Source: Sandaracinobacteroides sp041675905 (GTDB lineage: Bacteria; Pseudomonadota; Alphaproteobacteria; Sphingomonadales; Sphingomonadaceae). Taken from it: DNA of 64,000 bases. The stretch spans positions 1 through 64,000 of the forward strand of contig JBAYSX010000016.1 of the NCBI GenBank assembly GCA_041675905.1. Direction: 5' to 3'. The notes under the pieces were generated by a model, which was not told the DNA's origin, made no database searches, and saw only the letters and a program-made list of their open reading frames with translations. Of this stretch, positions 26,171-34,457 are shown piece by piece; position 1 is the first letter of the stretch; each line of letters starts with the position of its first letter. A program made the translations under genes and the position numbers.

Positions 26171-26695
26171 GCTGTATCCGCCCGGCGGCAAATCGCCGAT
26201 GCAATGGTCCATTGTCAGATCAAGGCGGTCGCCGCCTCCCGTTCGCCCTTGGCTGGTATAAGGTCTGTTTGAGTCATACACTGCGATCCGCCGCAACTGG
26301 GTGGGGCCGGATTGTGGGCCATTCAAAATGCCGTAGTGGGTCACGCCGTTGGCGTGGACGCCCCGCAGCCCCCGGATAATCACGTCCTCGGTGATTGCTC
26401 CGGTCTCGCCAACAGACCGGTATCCGGTATCACCACAATCCTCTATGGAAATATATTTCCCGCGATAATTGAGCGAGTTTGAATAGGAAACGGCCCCCAG
26501 CCATGCACAACGTGCAACAGAGATGTGTTCGATGATTGGGCCGGATAGCTGTTCCGCGTCGAGCACCCATTGACGGCGGCGGTTCCACGGGTTGGTGGTA
26601 CCAGCATTGGTGAACTGGTTGGCGCAGTCCTGAATCCGTATCCACCGGTTTACCAGGCCGTCGGATGGGCCATTTGCACTGCCGCCAAATCTCCT
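26165..26695 (-). pseudogene. Beta-helix phage protein, internal fragment
   Basis: About 175 codons reading FGGSANGPSDGLVNRWIRIQ, then ISVARCAWLGAVSYSNSLNY and VIIRGLRGVHANGVTHYGIL, regular short beta strands with turns as in parallel beta-helix proteins. It lacks both ends: its 5' side joins the portal gene in another frame near 26690, and its 3' side joins the tail chaperone in frame near 26170. Position after portal/capsid genes matches the beta-helix gene of the first prophage at 731-3025, though I cannot say how similar they are. Confidence 0.55.
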
Positions 26696-27266
26696 CCACC
26701 GAAAAGCCCCGGCTTTCCAGCATCTGCGCCTCTTCCGGGTTGAAGCTGATCGGTTGCCACTTCATGTCCGAGTTCAGCAACAATGGTCGACCAGCGTTCA
26801 TCGCGCCCGCATATTTCTCCGTGATGACCTTTTCCACCTGCGCCATCTGTTCGGGCGTCAAACGCTGTTCCGACATCAATACGCCGCTAGAGCGCACACC
26901 GTTCCTGAACGTCACTCCCGCCGCGCGCTCGATGGCCTGTGCCGTGCCGAACGCGTTGCTGTTCCATGTGATGGTGGACATGCCGCCCAGCGGGTGCCCG
27001 CCAAAGCCGCGAATGTGCAGCATCCGGTCTTCCAGCACTTCATGCTGGCCGTCGTCGTCCTGCCACCGGTAACGCAATGCACCGGAACTGGCGCGATCCA
27101 CGGCCATGAATTCCGGCCGCACCGGCGTCAGCGACAGGATCGACCTGTCATTACGCCGTCTGATCTCGGCATAGCCATTGCCCCACAACTCCAGGCTGAT
27201 GCACATCATCTCCCAGAAATCCACCGGCGTCGGCGCAGTCATCCGCATCAAAACAGCCATGCTCAA
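26690..27266 (-). pseudogene. Phage portal protein, internal fragment
   Basis: Around 190 codons with portal character: PVDFWEMMCISLELWGNGYA, TPVRPEFMAVDRASSGALRY, FGTAQAIERAAGVTFRNGV, and MKWQPISFNPEEAQMLESRG then FSVEEIWR. In complete HK97-type portals this last block is followed by the FGVPPHMVG segment; here the frame instead breaks into nonsense at ~26690. The N-terminal clip domain part is also missing at 27266. The fragment makes the DNA-entry ring gene non-functional. Confidence 0.75.
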
Positions 27267-27460
27267 GGCTCTCTCGGAGTGCGACGGCCATAAGGACGTG
27301 GTTGATCCACTGAAATCAACGATTCAAGGCGGCTGAGTCGTCCGGATAATTCCCCCATCCGTCGAGTGTCGATCGGGGCGGCCGTAATGGGCCGCTCCAC
27401 GTTCCGCTCAATTTCCGGCGACAGCCATGCAACCACCTTCCGGCGAAACCAGTTATTCAT
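27263..27460 (-). CDS. Small hypothetical phage protein
   Basis: 65 residues from ATG 27460 (an upstream ATG at 27496 overlaps the previous gene). Basic and amphipathic: NNWFRRKVVAWLSPEIERNV, then a helical RRMGELSGRLSRLESLI. Not recognised. It ends exactly where the portal fragment frame begins, so it may itself be the truncated front of a larger gene. It is coupled to the regulator-like gene upstream. Confidence 0.35.
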   Translation of the reverse strand: MNNWFRRKVVAWLSPEIERNVERPITAAPIDTRRMGELSGRLSRLESLISVDQPRPYGRRTPREP

Positions 27461-27492
27461 TCCCGTTCTCCAACTTTTGTGTGGGTGGATCA

Positions 27493-27951
27493 TCACGCCG
27501 CCCTCGCCATGCGCTCGCGCAGCTCATCAATCGCGCGCCCGGCTGCCTCGATCTCCGGGCGCATGGCGCGAAGTTCGGTATCGTCGATCACGCCATCCGC
27601 CGCGGCCTTGAGGACAGCAGTCAAGGCGCTCGACAGCTTTACCGCCTTCGCCGTATCGCAGGTCTCCGCATCACGACACGCGACCAGCCGGTATCCGGCC
27701 AGCGCCAGCGCGGGGTTGGCAAATTCCACGCCCCATTCCTGCACGCCGCGCAGAAAGGTTGTGACGCCCATTTCCGAATTGGCATCGCGATAGTCACGCA
27801 ACCGATCCGGTGATTTTCCCAGTGGATCAGCCAGGCGCGCATCGGAAAGACCGGTACGGAATTTGATGCGGGATAGTGAACTGCCGATAACTTCCAGCGC
27901 GTCAGATGCGGAGAACGGCGGGCTTTTCTTGTGGATTTGCGGGAGGCTCAT
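27493..27951 (-). CDS. Hypothetical phage protein, possible regulator
   Basis: 152 residues. The segment LSRIKFRTGLSDARLADPLG, then KSPDRLRDYRDANSEMGVTT looks like a DNA-binding helical domain of phage regulators of the CII/XRE-adjacent kind, and the C-terminal part is an acidic-basic helix (DDTELRAMRPEIEAAGRAI). No exact family was recognised. It is the first gene of the minus-strand block and its start codon overlaps that of a possible plus-strand start at 27950. Confidence 0.45.
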   Translation of the reverse strand: MSLPQIHKKSPPFSASDALEVIGSSLSRIKFRTGLSDARLADPLGKSPDRLRDYRDANSEMGVTTFLRGVQEWGVEFANPALALAGYRLVACRDAETCDTAKAVKLSSALTAVLKAAADGVIDDTELRAMRPEIEAAGRAIDELRERMARAA

Positions 27952-28072
27952 GAGCGATGCTCCGGGCTATGATGAAGGGGCAGATCATTTTGGGGGGTGC
28001 GCGGCGGCGCTGGCGCTGGCCGTCCGCCGCGCTATCGTGGGACTCGCCAGAATCGCCACGAGAGGAATTGGG

Positions 28073-28354
28073 ATGGAACCGGAACTACGAGCCGAACTCG
28101 ACCAGCTGTTTGGCGCCATCAACGCGCAGAAATTTGCGATTGAAAGCCTGTGGGCATACCTCATCGACAAGGACGGCGGCAGCAAGGCCGATGGCGAGGC
28201 GACGAAACACGAAATGTTGCGCCAGTTCGAGGATTTGCCGCCGCGCTTCGTCGGAGCGGACCCGGCGCGGGTGCTTCCTGTCCTGCAATATGCCGTTGAG
28301 CACCTCGAAGGCATTTGGGGAAACGTCATTGCACGCCTCCCGGATCGGGAATGA
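28073..28354 (+). CDS. Small hypothetical phage protein
   Basis: 93 residues from ATG 28073, chosen for the AGAGGAATT ribosome site 7 bases upstream; an in-frame ATG at 27950 would overlap the start of the divergent gene. Acidic helical protein (EPELRAELDQLFGAINAQKF, then VLPVLQYAVEHLEGIWGNV). No family recognised. Its end overlaps by 29 bp the end of the convergent gene at 28326. Confidence 0.5.
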   Translation: MEPELRAELDQLFGAINAQKFAIESLWAYLIDKDGGSKADGEATKHEMLRQFEDLPPRFVGADPARVLPVLQYAVEHLEGIWGNVIARLPDRE

Positions 28355-28589
28355 ATATTTCCGGCCCCTGCTCGCCAACGATATAATTTTTGTCGGAACG
28401 CATCAGCGCGGCGGCGCGATCGGCTACCAGCTTCAGGTTGGAAATCTCCGACACGGGGATACCAAGCAGAAACGCAAGCATGGCATCACACTGGCGGCGG
28501 AACTCCGCCGGGCTGGCCGTAAAGCCATCCTCCAGGCGCTTCTCAAGCACGTACTTGCGCATGGCGCGCTCCGCCTCGGCCCCGTTCAT
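28326..28589 (-). CDS. Small phage protein with tape-measure-like C-terminal motif
   Basis: 87 residues. The first 65 are helical and unrecognised (ERAMRKYVLEKRLEDGFTAS). The end, KNYIVGEQGPEIFIPDPGG, is the motif that normally stands near the C-terminus of tape measure proteins (compare AYLVGERGPELIVP in the gene at 23264). It may be a fusion of two unrelated pieces. It is coupled to the cro-like gene by an ATGA overlap. Confidence 0.4.
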   Translation of the reverse strand: MNGAEAERAMRKYVLEKRLEDGFTASPAEFRRQCDAMLAFLLGIPVSEISNLKLVADRAAALMRSDKNYIVGEQGPEIFIPDPGGVQ

Positions 28590-28798
28590 TCCCCGCGCTC
28601 CGGCAGGGTGGGGATAAGATCAGCAGGGGTTATGTCGATGTTATGCTTTTTGGCTGCGGCGAGTACTTCAGCTTGCCTGCGGGCCGGGATCACATCCCGC
28701 TCCCACCAGCCTTGCACAGTGGTATGATTGAGATGGCCAAGCTTGCTTGCAAGCGAGCGAATGCCACCCAAGCTATCTATGATAGTTCGTACTGTCAT
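28586..28798 (-). CDS. Cro-like helix-turn-helix regulator
   Basis: 70 residues from ATG 28798 (the frame is open to 28861, but the upstream part crosses the operator). The sequence TIIDSLGGIRSLASKLGHLN, then TTVQGWWERDVIPARRQAEV is the YdaS/Cro fold: helix, turn, recognition helix, then the WxxxxxIPARR signature. It faces the cI-like gene at 28871 across a 72-bp control region with a perfect palindrome. It is most likely the lytic-side regulator of the prophage. Confidence 0.7.
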   Translation of the reverse strand: MTVRTIIDSLGGIRSLASKLGHLNHTTVQGWWERDVIPARRQAEVLAAAKKHNIDITPADLIPTLPERGE

Positions 28799-28805
28799 GG
28801 CATCG

Positions 28806-28826
28806 TTGTACGTGATGAACGTACAA
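28806..28826. promoter_or_regulatory. Prophage operator O1
   Basis: Perfect inverted repeat TTGTACGT-N5-ACGTACAA between the divergent cro-like (28798) and cI-like (28871) genes. Two near copies lie at 30957-30977 and 30989-31009. A half-site ACGTAC also touches the cI-like start codon. Likely the binding site of one of the two regulators. Confidence 0.65.
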
Positions 28827-28870
28827 TCGTCAACGTAGATAACGTTCGAGGGCGTGTGCAAAAGACGTAC

Positions 28871-29335
28871 ATGCTTACGACAGGACAGCGACTTCAGATT
28901 TTACGGGGGCGGTCCGGTCTTTCTGTTCGCGGGCTCGCTGAGGGTGCTGGTTATAAGACCGGATCAGGGGTGCAGGAATATTTGCAGCCGCACTACGATA
29001 AGCTGCTGCCTCTCCCTCTGGTGCGGCGCCTTGCCGAAGCTCTGGTTGGGTTAGGAGATCCGCCCATTGATTCGGCGGATGTCTACAGGCTGGCAGGGGT
29101 ATTCCCTAGTGAAGCAGCGCTCCGCGAAATGTTTCATTCGCTCTTAACTCCGGAAGCGATAGCGGAAGGCCGCTCCGGGCTTGCTGAAATTCTCGCAAAG
29201 CGCCTTCCAGAAGCTTTTGCGCTCGCGCTAGACGAATCTCCGTGTGAGAAGACGGATGGCGCGAATTCTCACGAATTGCCGTCTCAACTTCCAACCAATA
29301 AGCGGAGACGGAAGCCGCCAGCACCGCGCATTTGA
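28871..29335 (+). CDS. XRE-type phage repressor (cI-like)
   Basis: 154 residues from ATG 28871. The N-terminal part TTGQRLQILRGRSGLSVRGL and then AEGAGYKTGSGVQEYLQ forms an XRE helix-turn-helix. The rest is a helical domain rich in alanine and leucine (LPLVRRLAEALVGLGDPPI). No S24 peptidase (LexA-like) domain is seen, so RecA-triggered self-cleavage is not expected. Divergent from a Cro-like gene and next to operator O1, it is the candidate repressor of the prophage switch. Confidence 0.65.
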   Translation: MLTTGQRLQILRGRSGLSVRGLAEGAGYKTGSGVQEYLQPHYDKLLPLPLVRRLAEALVGLGDPPIDSADVYRLAGVFPSEAALREMFHSLLTPEAIAEGRSGLAEILAKRLPEAFALALDESPCEKTDGANSHELPSQLPTNKRRRKPPAPRI

Positions 29336-29555
29336 CGCTGCATGGGGCGCAGCCCGCGGCGCACCCTGGTGTATTTCGATCAACCACTCCAACCTCCTCC
29401 TGATTCAGCGGAACAATAGGAGAACAGACCGGCACTTGAAAGCGCGAAGGTGTGAATGGGGGTGGGCGGTAGAATCTTGCATAGATGGATGGCAGGGGTT
29501 TATGGCGAGGACAGTCGCGTTTAGAATGCTAGGAACTGGTTCGGGGCATATTGAT

Positions 29556-30056
29556 ATGCGGGGGATTGCTAGGATTTTAATGACAGCGGTAGCTCTCGCT
29601 TCGTCGGGCAGCGCGATGGCGAATCCTTTTATTGCAGAAGGAAAAACCCCAGCCGAGGTCATCGCGATCATTTCTGACATGTGTATGAGCAATAACGACA
29701 ACCTTGTCGAGGTATCGCCCTCAATCGTGGTGTGCGAGGCGCAGGCGAAAGATACGCCAGGGAGCGCATTTCTAGGGTCCCTGCTTTATGGCGCACGACG
29801 CAGCCAGATGAAAATGATCATGCGCACTGTGGCGTTGCCCCATCCTGCTGGTGCCCGCGTACGCCTCCAGATTACAATGGAGGCTGATCGCGGGGGAGGT
29901 TCCATCGACCGTCATGATTGGAGCGCGAACTGGAAGAAAATCATGCCTCGAACCGTCGAAGCGGCGGGTCTCATTCCTGAGACCGAATACCGTCCATCGG
30001 AAGCGGTGATGGAAGAACCAGCGCCTGAGGAACTGGCACCTGAGTCTGAACGCTGA
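29556..30056 (+). CDS. Hypothetical secreted protein
   Basis: 166 residues from ATG 29556, chosen because it begins a clean signal peptide (RGIARILMTAVALASSGSAM, cleavage near ANPF); ATG 29502 is an alternative start. The mature part has two cysteines (MCMSNNDN and VVCEAQ), a basic stretch (YGARRSQMKMIMRTVALP) and a proline-glutamate tail. No family recognised. Its position right behind the repressor suggests a moron expressed from the lysogen. Confidence 0.5.
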   Translation: MRGIARILMTAVALASSGSAMANPFIAEGKTPAEVIAIISDMCMSNNDNLVEVSPSIVVCEAQAKDTPGSAFLGSLLYGARRSQMKMIMRTVALPHPAGARVRLQITMEADRGGGSIDRHDWSANWKKIMPRTVEAAGLIPETEYRPSEAVMEEPAPEELAPESER

Positions 30057-30059
30057 ACG

Positions 30060-30253
30060 TTGTGCGCCACTATCCTAGTAATTGCGCTGCTCGCCACTCC
30101 CGCTCACGCCGCGCCAATCGCCGGAAGGATAAAACCATCCGCTTCGTCTGCGCTGACGGCTCGGCATGGATGCTGTGGCGGGAACGCGGATTTATCCCGA
30201 CGGTGATCCCGTGCGACGCCGCGCGGCGGTTCGGGTGGCGGTGTGGGGGGTGA
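30060..30253 (+). pseudogene. Short secreted protein, apparently frameshifted
   Basis: In one frame from TTG 30060 a signal peptide is encoded (ATILVIALLATPAHAAPIAG). Around 30120-30140 (GGAAGGATAAAACC) good coding moves to the next frame, giving KTIRFVCADGSAWMLWRERG and PCDAARRFGWRCGG to the stop at 30253. Neither frame alone makes a plausible protein. Reading is tentative. Confidence 0.35.
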
Positions 30254-30356
30254 GGCAGGTTCAGCCCGCGCTCATGCCGGATTGCCTACAGTGCAACATT
30301 CGGGCTAGATAGCCGTGAATTCAGATTCGAATTCGGAGAGACATCAGAGCTTACAT

Positions 30357-30662
30357 ATGACTGAGGCAGTTCGCTATCTTTGGGAGGGGTTGAGGGCCCG
30401 CTTCACAGGGAGTCTGCGGTTGCGGGTTGATGTGGCGTATGATCGTGACGCGGGCGTATGGCATGTGTGCCGCACAGATGTTCCAGGGTTGTGGATGGAA
30501 GCCGATAGTTCCGCGGAGCTGTTGCAGCGGCTCTCCGATGCCATGCCCGAGATGATTGAGTTGAACAGATCAGCTATTTTGCGGCGCTTCGGGATCCGGC
30601 AAAAACGCCGCCACCTTCCAGAGATGCACTCCACCGTTGGCACGCACCTGGCTCACTGCTGA
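30357..30662 (+). CDS. HicB-like antitoxin, DUF1902 family
   Basis: 101 residues from ATG 30357 (GTG 30315 is possible). The core LRLRVDVAYDRDAGVWHVCR and then VPGLWMEADSSAELLQRLSD is the DUF1902 fold, a shortened HicB antitoxin without a clear DNA-binding tail. It precedes a HicA gene by 3 bp, the reverse order of the first hic module in this prophage. It should neutralise that toxin. Confidence 0.7.
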   Translation: MTEAVRYLWEGLRARFTGSLRLRVDVAYDRDAGVWHVCRTDVPGLWMEADSSAELLQRLSDAMPEMIELNRSAILRRFGIRQKRRHLPEMHSTVGTHLAHC

Positions 30663-30665
30663 TTA

Positions 30666-30863
30666 ATGGTCGATGGATACGGGAAGCAGCTAATCAGGCT
30701 GCTTCGGGAGCACGGCTACATCCAACGTTCCGGCGGCAAAGGTGATCATGAAAAATGGACGAACCCAAAAACCGGGAAAACGGTTATAGTCGATCGCGGC
30801 GTTCGATCTAAGTTCACAGCAAATGGTGTTCTGAAAGACGCGGGCATCAAGCACAAATTCTGA
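30666..30863 (+). CDS. HicA-type mRNA interferase toxin (second module)
   Basis: 65 residues. KQLIRLLREHGYIQRSGGKG, DHEKWTNPKTGKTVIV and NGVLKDAGI are the standard short HicA (YcfA) layout, with the catalytic histidine in KGDHEKW. Complete length. It forms an operon with the DUF1902 antitoxin directly upstream. A short hairpin with a T-run (30875-30905) follows. Confidence 0.85.
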   Translation: MVDGYGKQLIRLLREHGYIQRSGGKGDHEKWTNPKTGKTVIVDRGVRSKFTANGVLKDAGIKHKF

Positions 30864-30956
30864 TACACCCCTCGATCTCCCAGCCCGCTTCGGCGGGTTT
30901 TTTTGTGCCTGCAATAATTCCCTCACACCACACCCTGCCGCGAATGGCGAGAAATA

Positions 30957-31009
30957 ATGTACGCTCTTAACGTATAATCAATTGACTATCGTACGTGTAT
31001 AACGTACAA
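30957..31009 (+). promoter_or_regulatory. Operators O2 and O3 over a sigma-70-like promoter
   Basis: O2 (ATGTACGC-N5-ACGTATAA, 30957-30977) and O3 (TCGTACGT-N5-ACGTACAA, 30989-31009) repeat the O1 palindrome, 32 bp centre to centre. Between them TTGACT (30982-30987) and TACAAC (31005-31010) are 17 bp apart, so O3 covers the spacer of a promoter reading toward 31071. Binding would block that promoter. Confidence 0.6.
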
Positions 31010-31070
31010 CCCTCCCACACCACCTGACCTGCCTCGGCAAGCGAGACGGTGGCGAAATGGAGGAACGGAA

Positions 31071-31352
31071 ATGCTTTACATCCCGCCCGCTGCGATGGTC
31101 CCCGAGCCATCCGACGCATTCACCGAAATAGACCTGAACGGTGCCGAGGCGCTGTCCGCCCTCATGCGCATTGCCTACACGCTGGGCCTCGACGCCGCCG
31201 GCGACGCGCTGCACGGCCTGATCGACCGAGAGCTATACGATGCCGGTGTCGAGCCTGAGGATATCGAGGAAGCGCGGGAGCGGGTGGACTGCAAGCCCTG
31301 CAATGCGATCCAGACGCTGAAATACGCGCTTGGCCAGGAGGGTGCGTTATGA
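31071..31352 (+). CDS. Small early phage protein, function unknown
   Basis: 93 residues with a GGAGGAACGGAA ribosome site before ATG 31071. Acidic and helical (FTEIDLNGAEALSALMRIAY, then EPEDIEEARERVDCKPCN). No family recognised. It is the first gene after the O2/O3-controlled promoter and is coupled by ATGA to the next frame, so it is probably an early gene under repressor control. Confidence 0.55.
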   Translation: MLYIPPAAMVPEPSDAFTEIDLNGAEALSALMRIAYTLGLDAAGDALHGLIDRELYDAGVEPEDIEEARERVDCKPCNAIQTLKYALGQEGAL

Positions 31353-31523
31353 GCGGCGCTTTCACGCCTGGGCCTTGGCAGTTCGGCCATTCCGGAAACA
31401 ATTCTTTCTGGATTGGCCCGGACTATAATCAGACGCCTGTCGCCCATGTTGATCACGACACGAAATTTGCGCGTGATAACTCGCGCGATAATGCCCGCCT
31501 GATCGCCGCAGCGCCTTGCTTGC
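31349..31523 (+). pseudogene. Ead/Ea22-like phage protein, 5' fragment
   Basis: About 58 codons: FTPGPWQFGHSGNNSFWIGP, then FARDNSRDNARLIAAAPCLLA. This is the start of the common small phage protein that ends in an ARLIAAAPELLAAL helix. Just after that helix the sequence turns into the tail fibre frame, so the gene is cut by a deletion at about 31520. Confidence 0.5.
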
Positions 31524-34457
31524 TTGCCCGATCCGACCGGCACCAAGCCAGCCGATGGCGCAACCCGCAATATCTTCCGTGGCGAGCATTCGAGTCTGAT
31601 CGCGTATCAGGCTGGTGATGAGGTCACAAATAGCGACGGTTCTGAACTATGGACGGCCATCGCCGATGTGCCGGCGGGTATCGCGCTCGGCGATCCGGCT
31701 TACTGGTCTTTGAAGCTGGTTTCCGGTGCGGGGACGCCGGGGCAGGCCGCTGTTACCATGCGGCTTTCGCGCGCGGCGGCGACGGTCTTTGCCTATGCAA
31801 ATGGCAATGTGCCGGACTGGTCGCAGGCGAGCGGCAAGCTGACGGTTTACGAGGGTGAACAGGACGTAACATCAAGCGCCACGCTTTCCTATACGGAAAC
31901 CAACCTGACAGGCTCGCTCACCGCCAACGGCAATTATGCCGTTACTGCGATGCCGATGGCGGCGACCAGTGGCACGCTGACCATGACAGCCCAGTATAAG
32001 GGCAAGACATATTCGGCGGATTTCTCGGTTTCGAAGGTGCTGACCGGTTACGAGATCGTATCCTCGCTGCCCGCGTCCAACCTGTTCGAGGGCCGCGAAG
32101 TCTATCTCGAAACGGACAAGAAGCGCTACATCGTGCGTGATGGCGCGTGGGAACTATATCTGAAGGCCAGCGAGATTGAATATCTCGGAGACCTGCTGGA
32201 ACCTGCGCTGATCGACCTGGCCGACAAGACGGATGCGGCGCTGGAAATCGCCCGCAGCAATTCCATGTGGATGCCGTGGAGCCAGTGGAGCCTTGGTGCG
32301 GTCAATACGTTGGAAACGATCAGCGATGGTGTGGCGGGCGACGAGGTTTTGCGGCTGCGGCCTGGTAGCGGCGCGGCCAATCTGTCTGAACAGCTTGATT
32401 ACATCGCGCTCGACCGTAGCCGTGTCTATCGCGTCAATTTCTGGGCACGGCCTTCGGCGGATGCGAATGGCTCGCTTTGGTTTGCGCTACGCCAGTATCA
32501 GGACGATTCCGGCGCACTATCACCGAACAACGTGGGCCTTGCGCCGTACAAACCGGGCGGGCGAACCCGCGCGCAGCACGTAGCCGAGTTCGGCAACGGT
32601 TGGGGGCTGTACAGCTTCCTGTGGTCGGCGCCGGATTGGCAGGCGGAAACTAAATTCCTGCGGCCTGCCTTACAACCGAACTATCAGGGCACGACCGGAT
32701 ATTGGGAAATTCAGGGCGGCATCTGGATCGACGCCACCGAAACCGACCTGTCCGCGCAATATTCCGAGGCCGCGAATACGTCGCGTATACAGGCACAGGC
32801 CGCGCGGGATGCAGCAAGCGGGCACGCAACCGCCGCCAGCACGAGCGCCAGCAATGCCAGCGCGTCCGCTACCACGGCGGGCAATCATGCGAGCGCGGCG
32901 AATACATCGCGTATCAACGCGGAAACGGCGCGATCACAGGCACAGGCTGCCAGCACTACGGCGGTAAGCGCCAAGGACAGCGCGGAGGATGCTGCGTCGT
33001 CTGCCCAGACAAGCATGGTTCTGGCCGCATCGGTCGCCAACAACAGTATGAACGCGAACCCCGTGTTCAGTAATTGGGCGACCGGATCGACCATGCCCGC
33101 GAACTGGTCGCTCACAGGCGGCACGGTTTCCCGCGTAACGACCGGGGCGCTTTCAACAAGCCCTTATGCCGTCAGAGTCACAGGACCGGCTGGGGGGCAG
33201 GGCGGATTTTATCAGACCATCGGTTCACCGACAGCGAGACGGGTAAAAACCGGCGACTATTTCTTGCTTGAAGCAGATATTCTGTTGACTGCCGGCACAT
33301 TGCAGGGTGCTGGCGTCTGGTTGTACGGTCTGAACCAGACAGGCGCTATTGTTTATCCGGGTGCAGCGCAGAACTTCGCAACTACGCCGGATCACACAGG
33401 AACAGGGCCGGGGAACGGGGTTGTGGGGCAGAGGTATACCTTCGCCTCACTCGTGCAGATGAACCAACCGGGCATTCATCACCTTCGCTTGCAGCTTTTT
33501 ACCCATAGCGGCGCGGAACCAACGGCGAATGAACTGGTCGTCATGCGCTGCTCAGTGCGGGCCGCGACGCACGAAGAAATACTGGGCCGCTCGACAAGCG
33601 CCACCGTTTCCGTCCAGGCCGGTGCTATCGCCACGCTGCAAGGCGAGAACATCGCCTACTGGCAGGCGCAGGGCGGCATCAACGGCGAAACCAACTGGTT
33701 CATGACCGGCAAGGCGCGGGCTGCCTACGGGCAGGCACCAAGCGGCACTGTCGCGCTGGGGGCGGATAAATTCTACGTCTACAACCCGTCTGGCGGCGGC
33801 TGGATCAAGACGCTGGAAGTGACCGCCGGGCTGGTGCGCGTTTATGGCCGGATGGCCGCGAATACGGTTGACACAGATGCCATCTTTGCCGGCGCGGTGA
33901 CGGCGGCGAAGGTCGCGGCAACCAACGTCATCACCATGTCTGCGCAGATTGGAAATGGCGTCATCCAATCTGCCAATATCGGGCAGCTTCAGGTCAAGGA
34001 AGCCAATATTGAGAACCTGACGGTTGGCACGCAGAAGATAACGCACAATGCTGTTACCACCAACTGGTACACAAGTGCGTCCAATCAAGTCAGTTTTGAC
34101 ACCAGCGGCGGTGTTTATAGCCTGTTGAGCCTCACAATCGTCAAATCTGAAGATGACTCTGTATTGGACATCACGACAGTTATCCCATTGCGCGCAAACG
34201 ACGCAATCGACGGGCTGGTTTATATCCGCATCCGAACCGGCGGAATGGGCGGACCTGTGGATGTGGTAAGGACAAGAAATTACCTTCTCGAAAAAGACTA
34301 TAACGGCGGGTCGGCAGACGTAGTGTCTATAGGGACGATGCACGATGACATGCCCGCCGGGACTTATGGCGTGGAAATTGTGTTCCAGAGAAACACAAAT
34401 CGCGGGTCATGGACTACTGACTACCGTTACCTGAAAGTGACTGAGGACAAGAGATGA
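31524..34457 (+). CDS. Phage tail fibre / host-specificity protein (N-terminus lost)
   Basis: 977 residues from a TTG at 31524, which is probably not the real start: the frame begins abruptly at a deletion joint. Early residues include a carbohydrate-binding-like RNIFRGEHSSLIAYQAGDEV and YWSLKLVSGAGTPGQAAV. Around residues 415-500 lies a low-complexity Ala/Ser/Thr heptad region (AASTSASNASASATTAGNH and similar) typical of the trimeric shaft of tail fibres, followed by jelly-roll-like beta domains and a region with VQAGAIATLQGENIAYWQAQ as in gpJ-type central fibres. It should bind the host surface. Coupled to the next gene by ATGA. Confidence 0.7.
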   Translation: MPDPTGTKPADGATRNIFRGEHSSLIAYQAGDEVTNSDGSELWTAIADVPAGIALGDPAYWSLKLVSGAGTPGQAAVTMRLSRAAATVFAYANGNVPDWSQASGKLTVYEGEQDVTSSATLSYTETNLTGSLTANGNYAVTAMPMAATSGTLTMTAQYKGKTYSADFSVSKVLTGYEIVSSLPASNLFEGREVYLETDKKRYIVRDGAWELYLKASEIEYLGDLLEPALIDLADKTDAALEIARSNSMWMPWSQWSLGAVNTLETISDGVAGDEVLRLRPGSGAANLSEQLDYIALDRSRVYRVNFWARPSADANGSLWFALRQYQDDSGALSPNNVGLAPYKPGGRTRAQHVAEFGNGWGLYSFLWSAPDWQAETKFLRPALQPNYQGTTGYWEIQGGIWIDATETDLSAQYSEAANTSRIQAQAARDAASGHATAASTSASNASASATTAGNHASAANTSRINAETARSQAQAASTTAVSAKDSAEDAASSAQTSMVLAASVANNSMNANPVFSNWATGSTMPANWSLTGGTVSRVTTGALSTSPYAVRVTGPAGGQGGFYQTIGSPTARRVKTGDYFLLEADILLTAGTLQGAGVWLYGLNQTGAIVYPGAAQNFATTPDHTGTGPGNGVVGQRYTFASLVQMNQPGIHHLRLQLFTHSGAEPTANELVVMRCSVRAATHEEILGRSTSATVSVQAGAIATLQGENIAYWQAQGGINGETNWFMTGKARAAYGQAPSGTVALGADKFYVYNPSGGGWIKTLEVTAGLVRVYGRMAANTVDTDAIFAGAVTAAKVAATNVITMSAQIGNGVIQSANIGQLQVKEANIENLTVGTQKITHNAVTTNWYTSASNQVSFDTSGGVYSLLSLTIVKSEDDSVLDITTVIPLRANDAIDGLVYIRIRTGGMGGPVDVVRTRNYLLEKDYNGGSADVVSIGTMHDDMPAGTYGVEIVFQRNTNRGSWTTDYRYLKVTEDKR

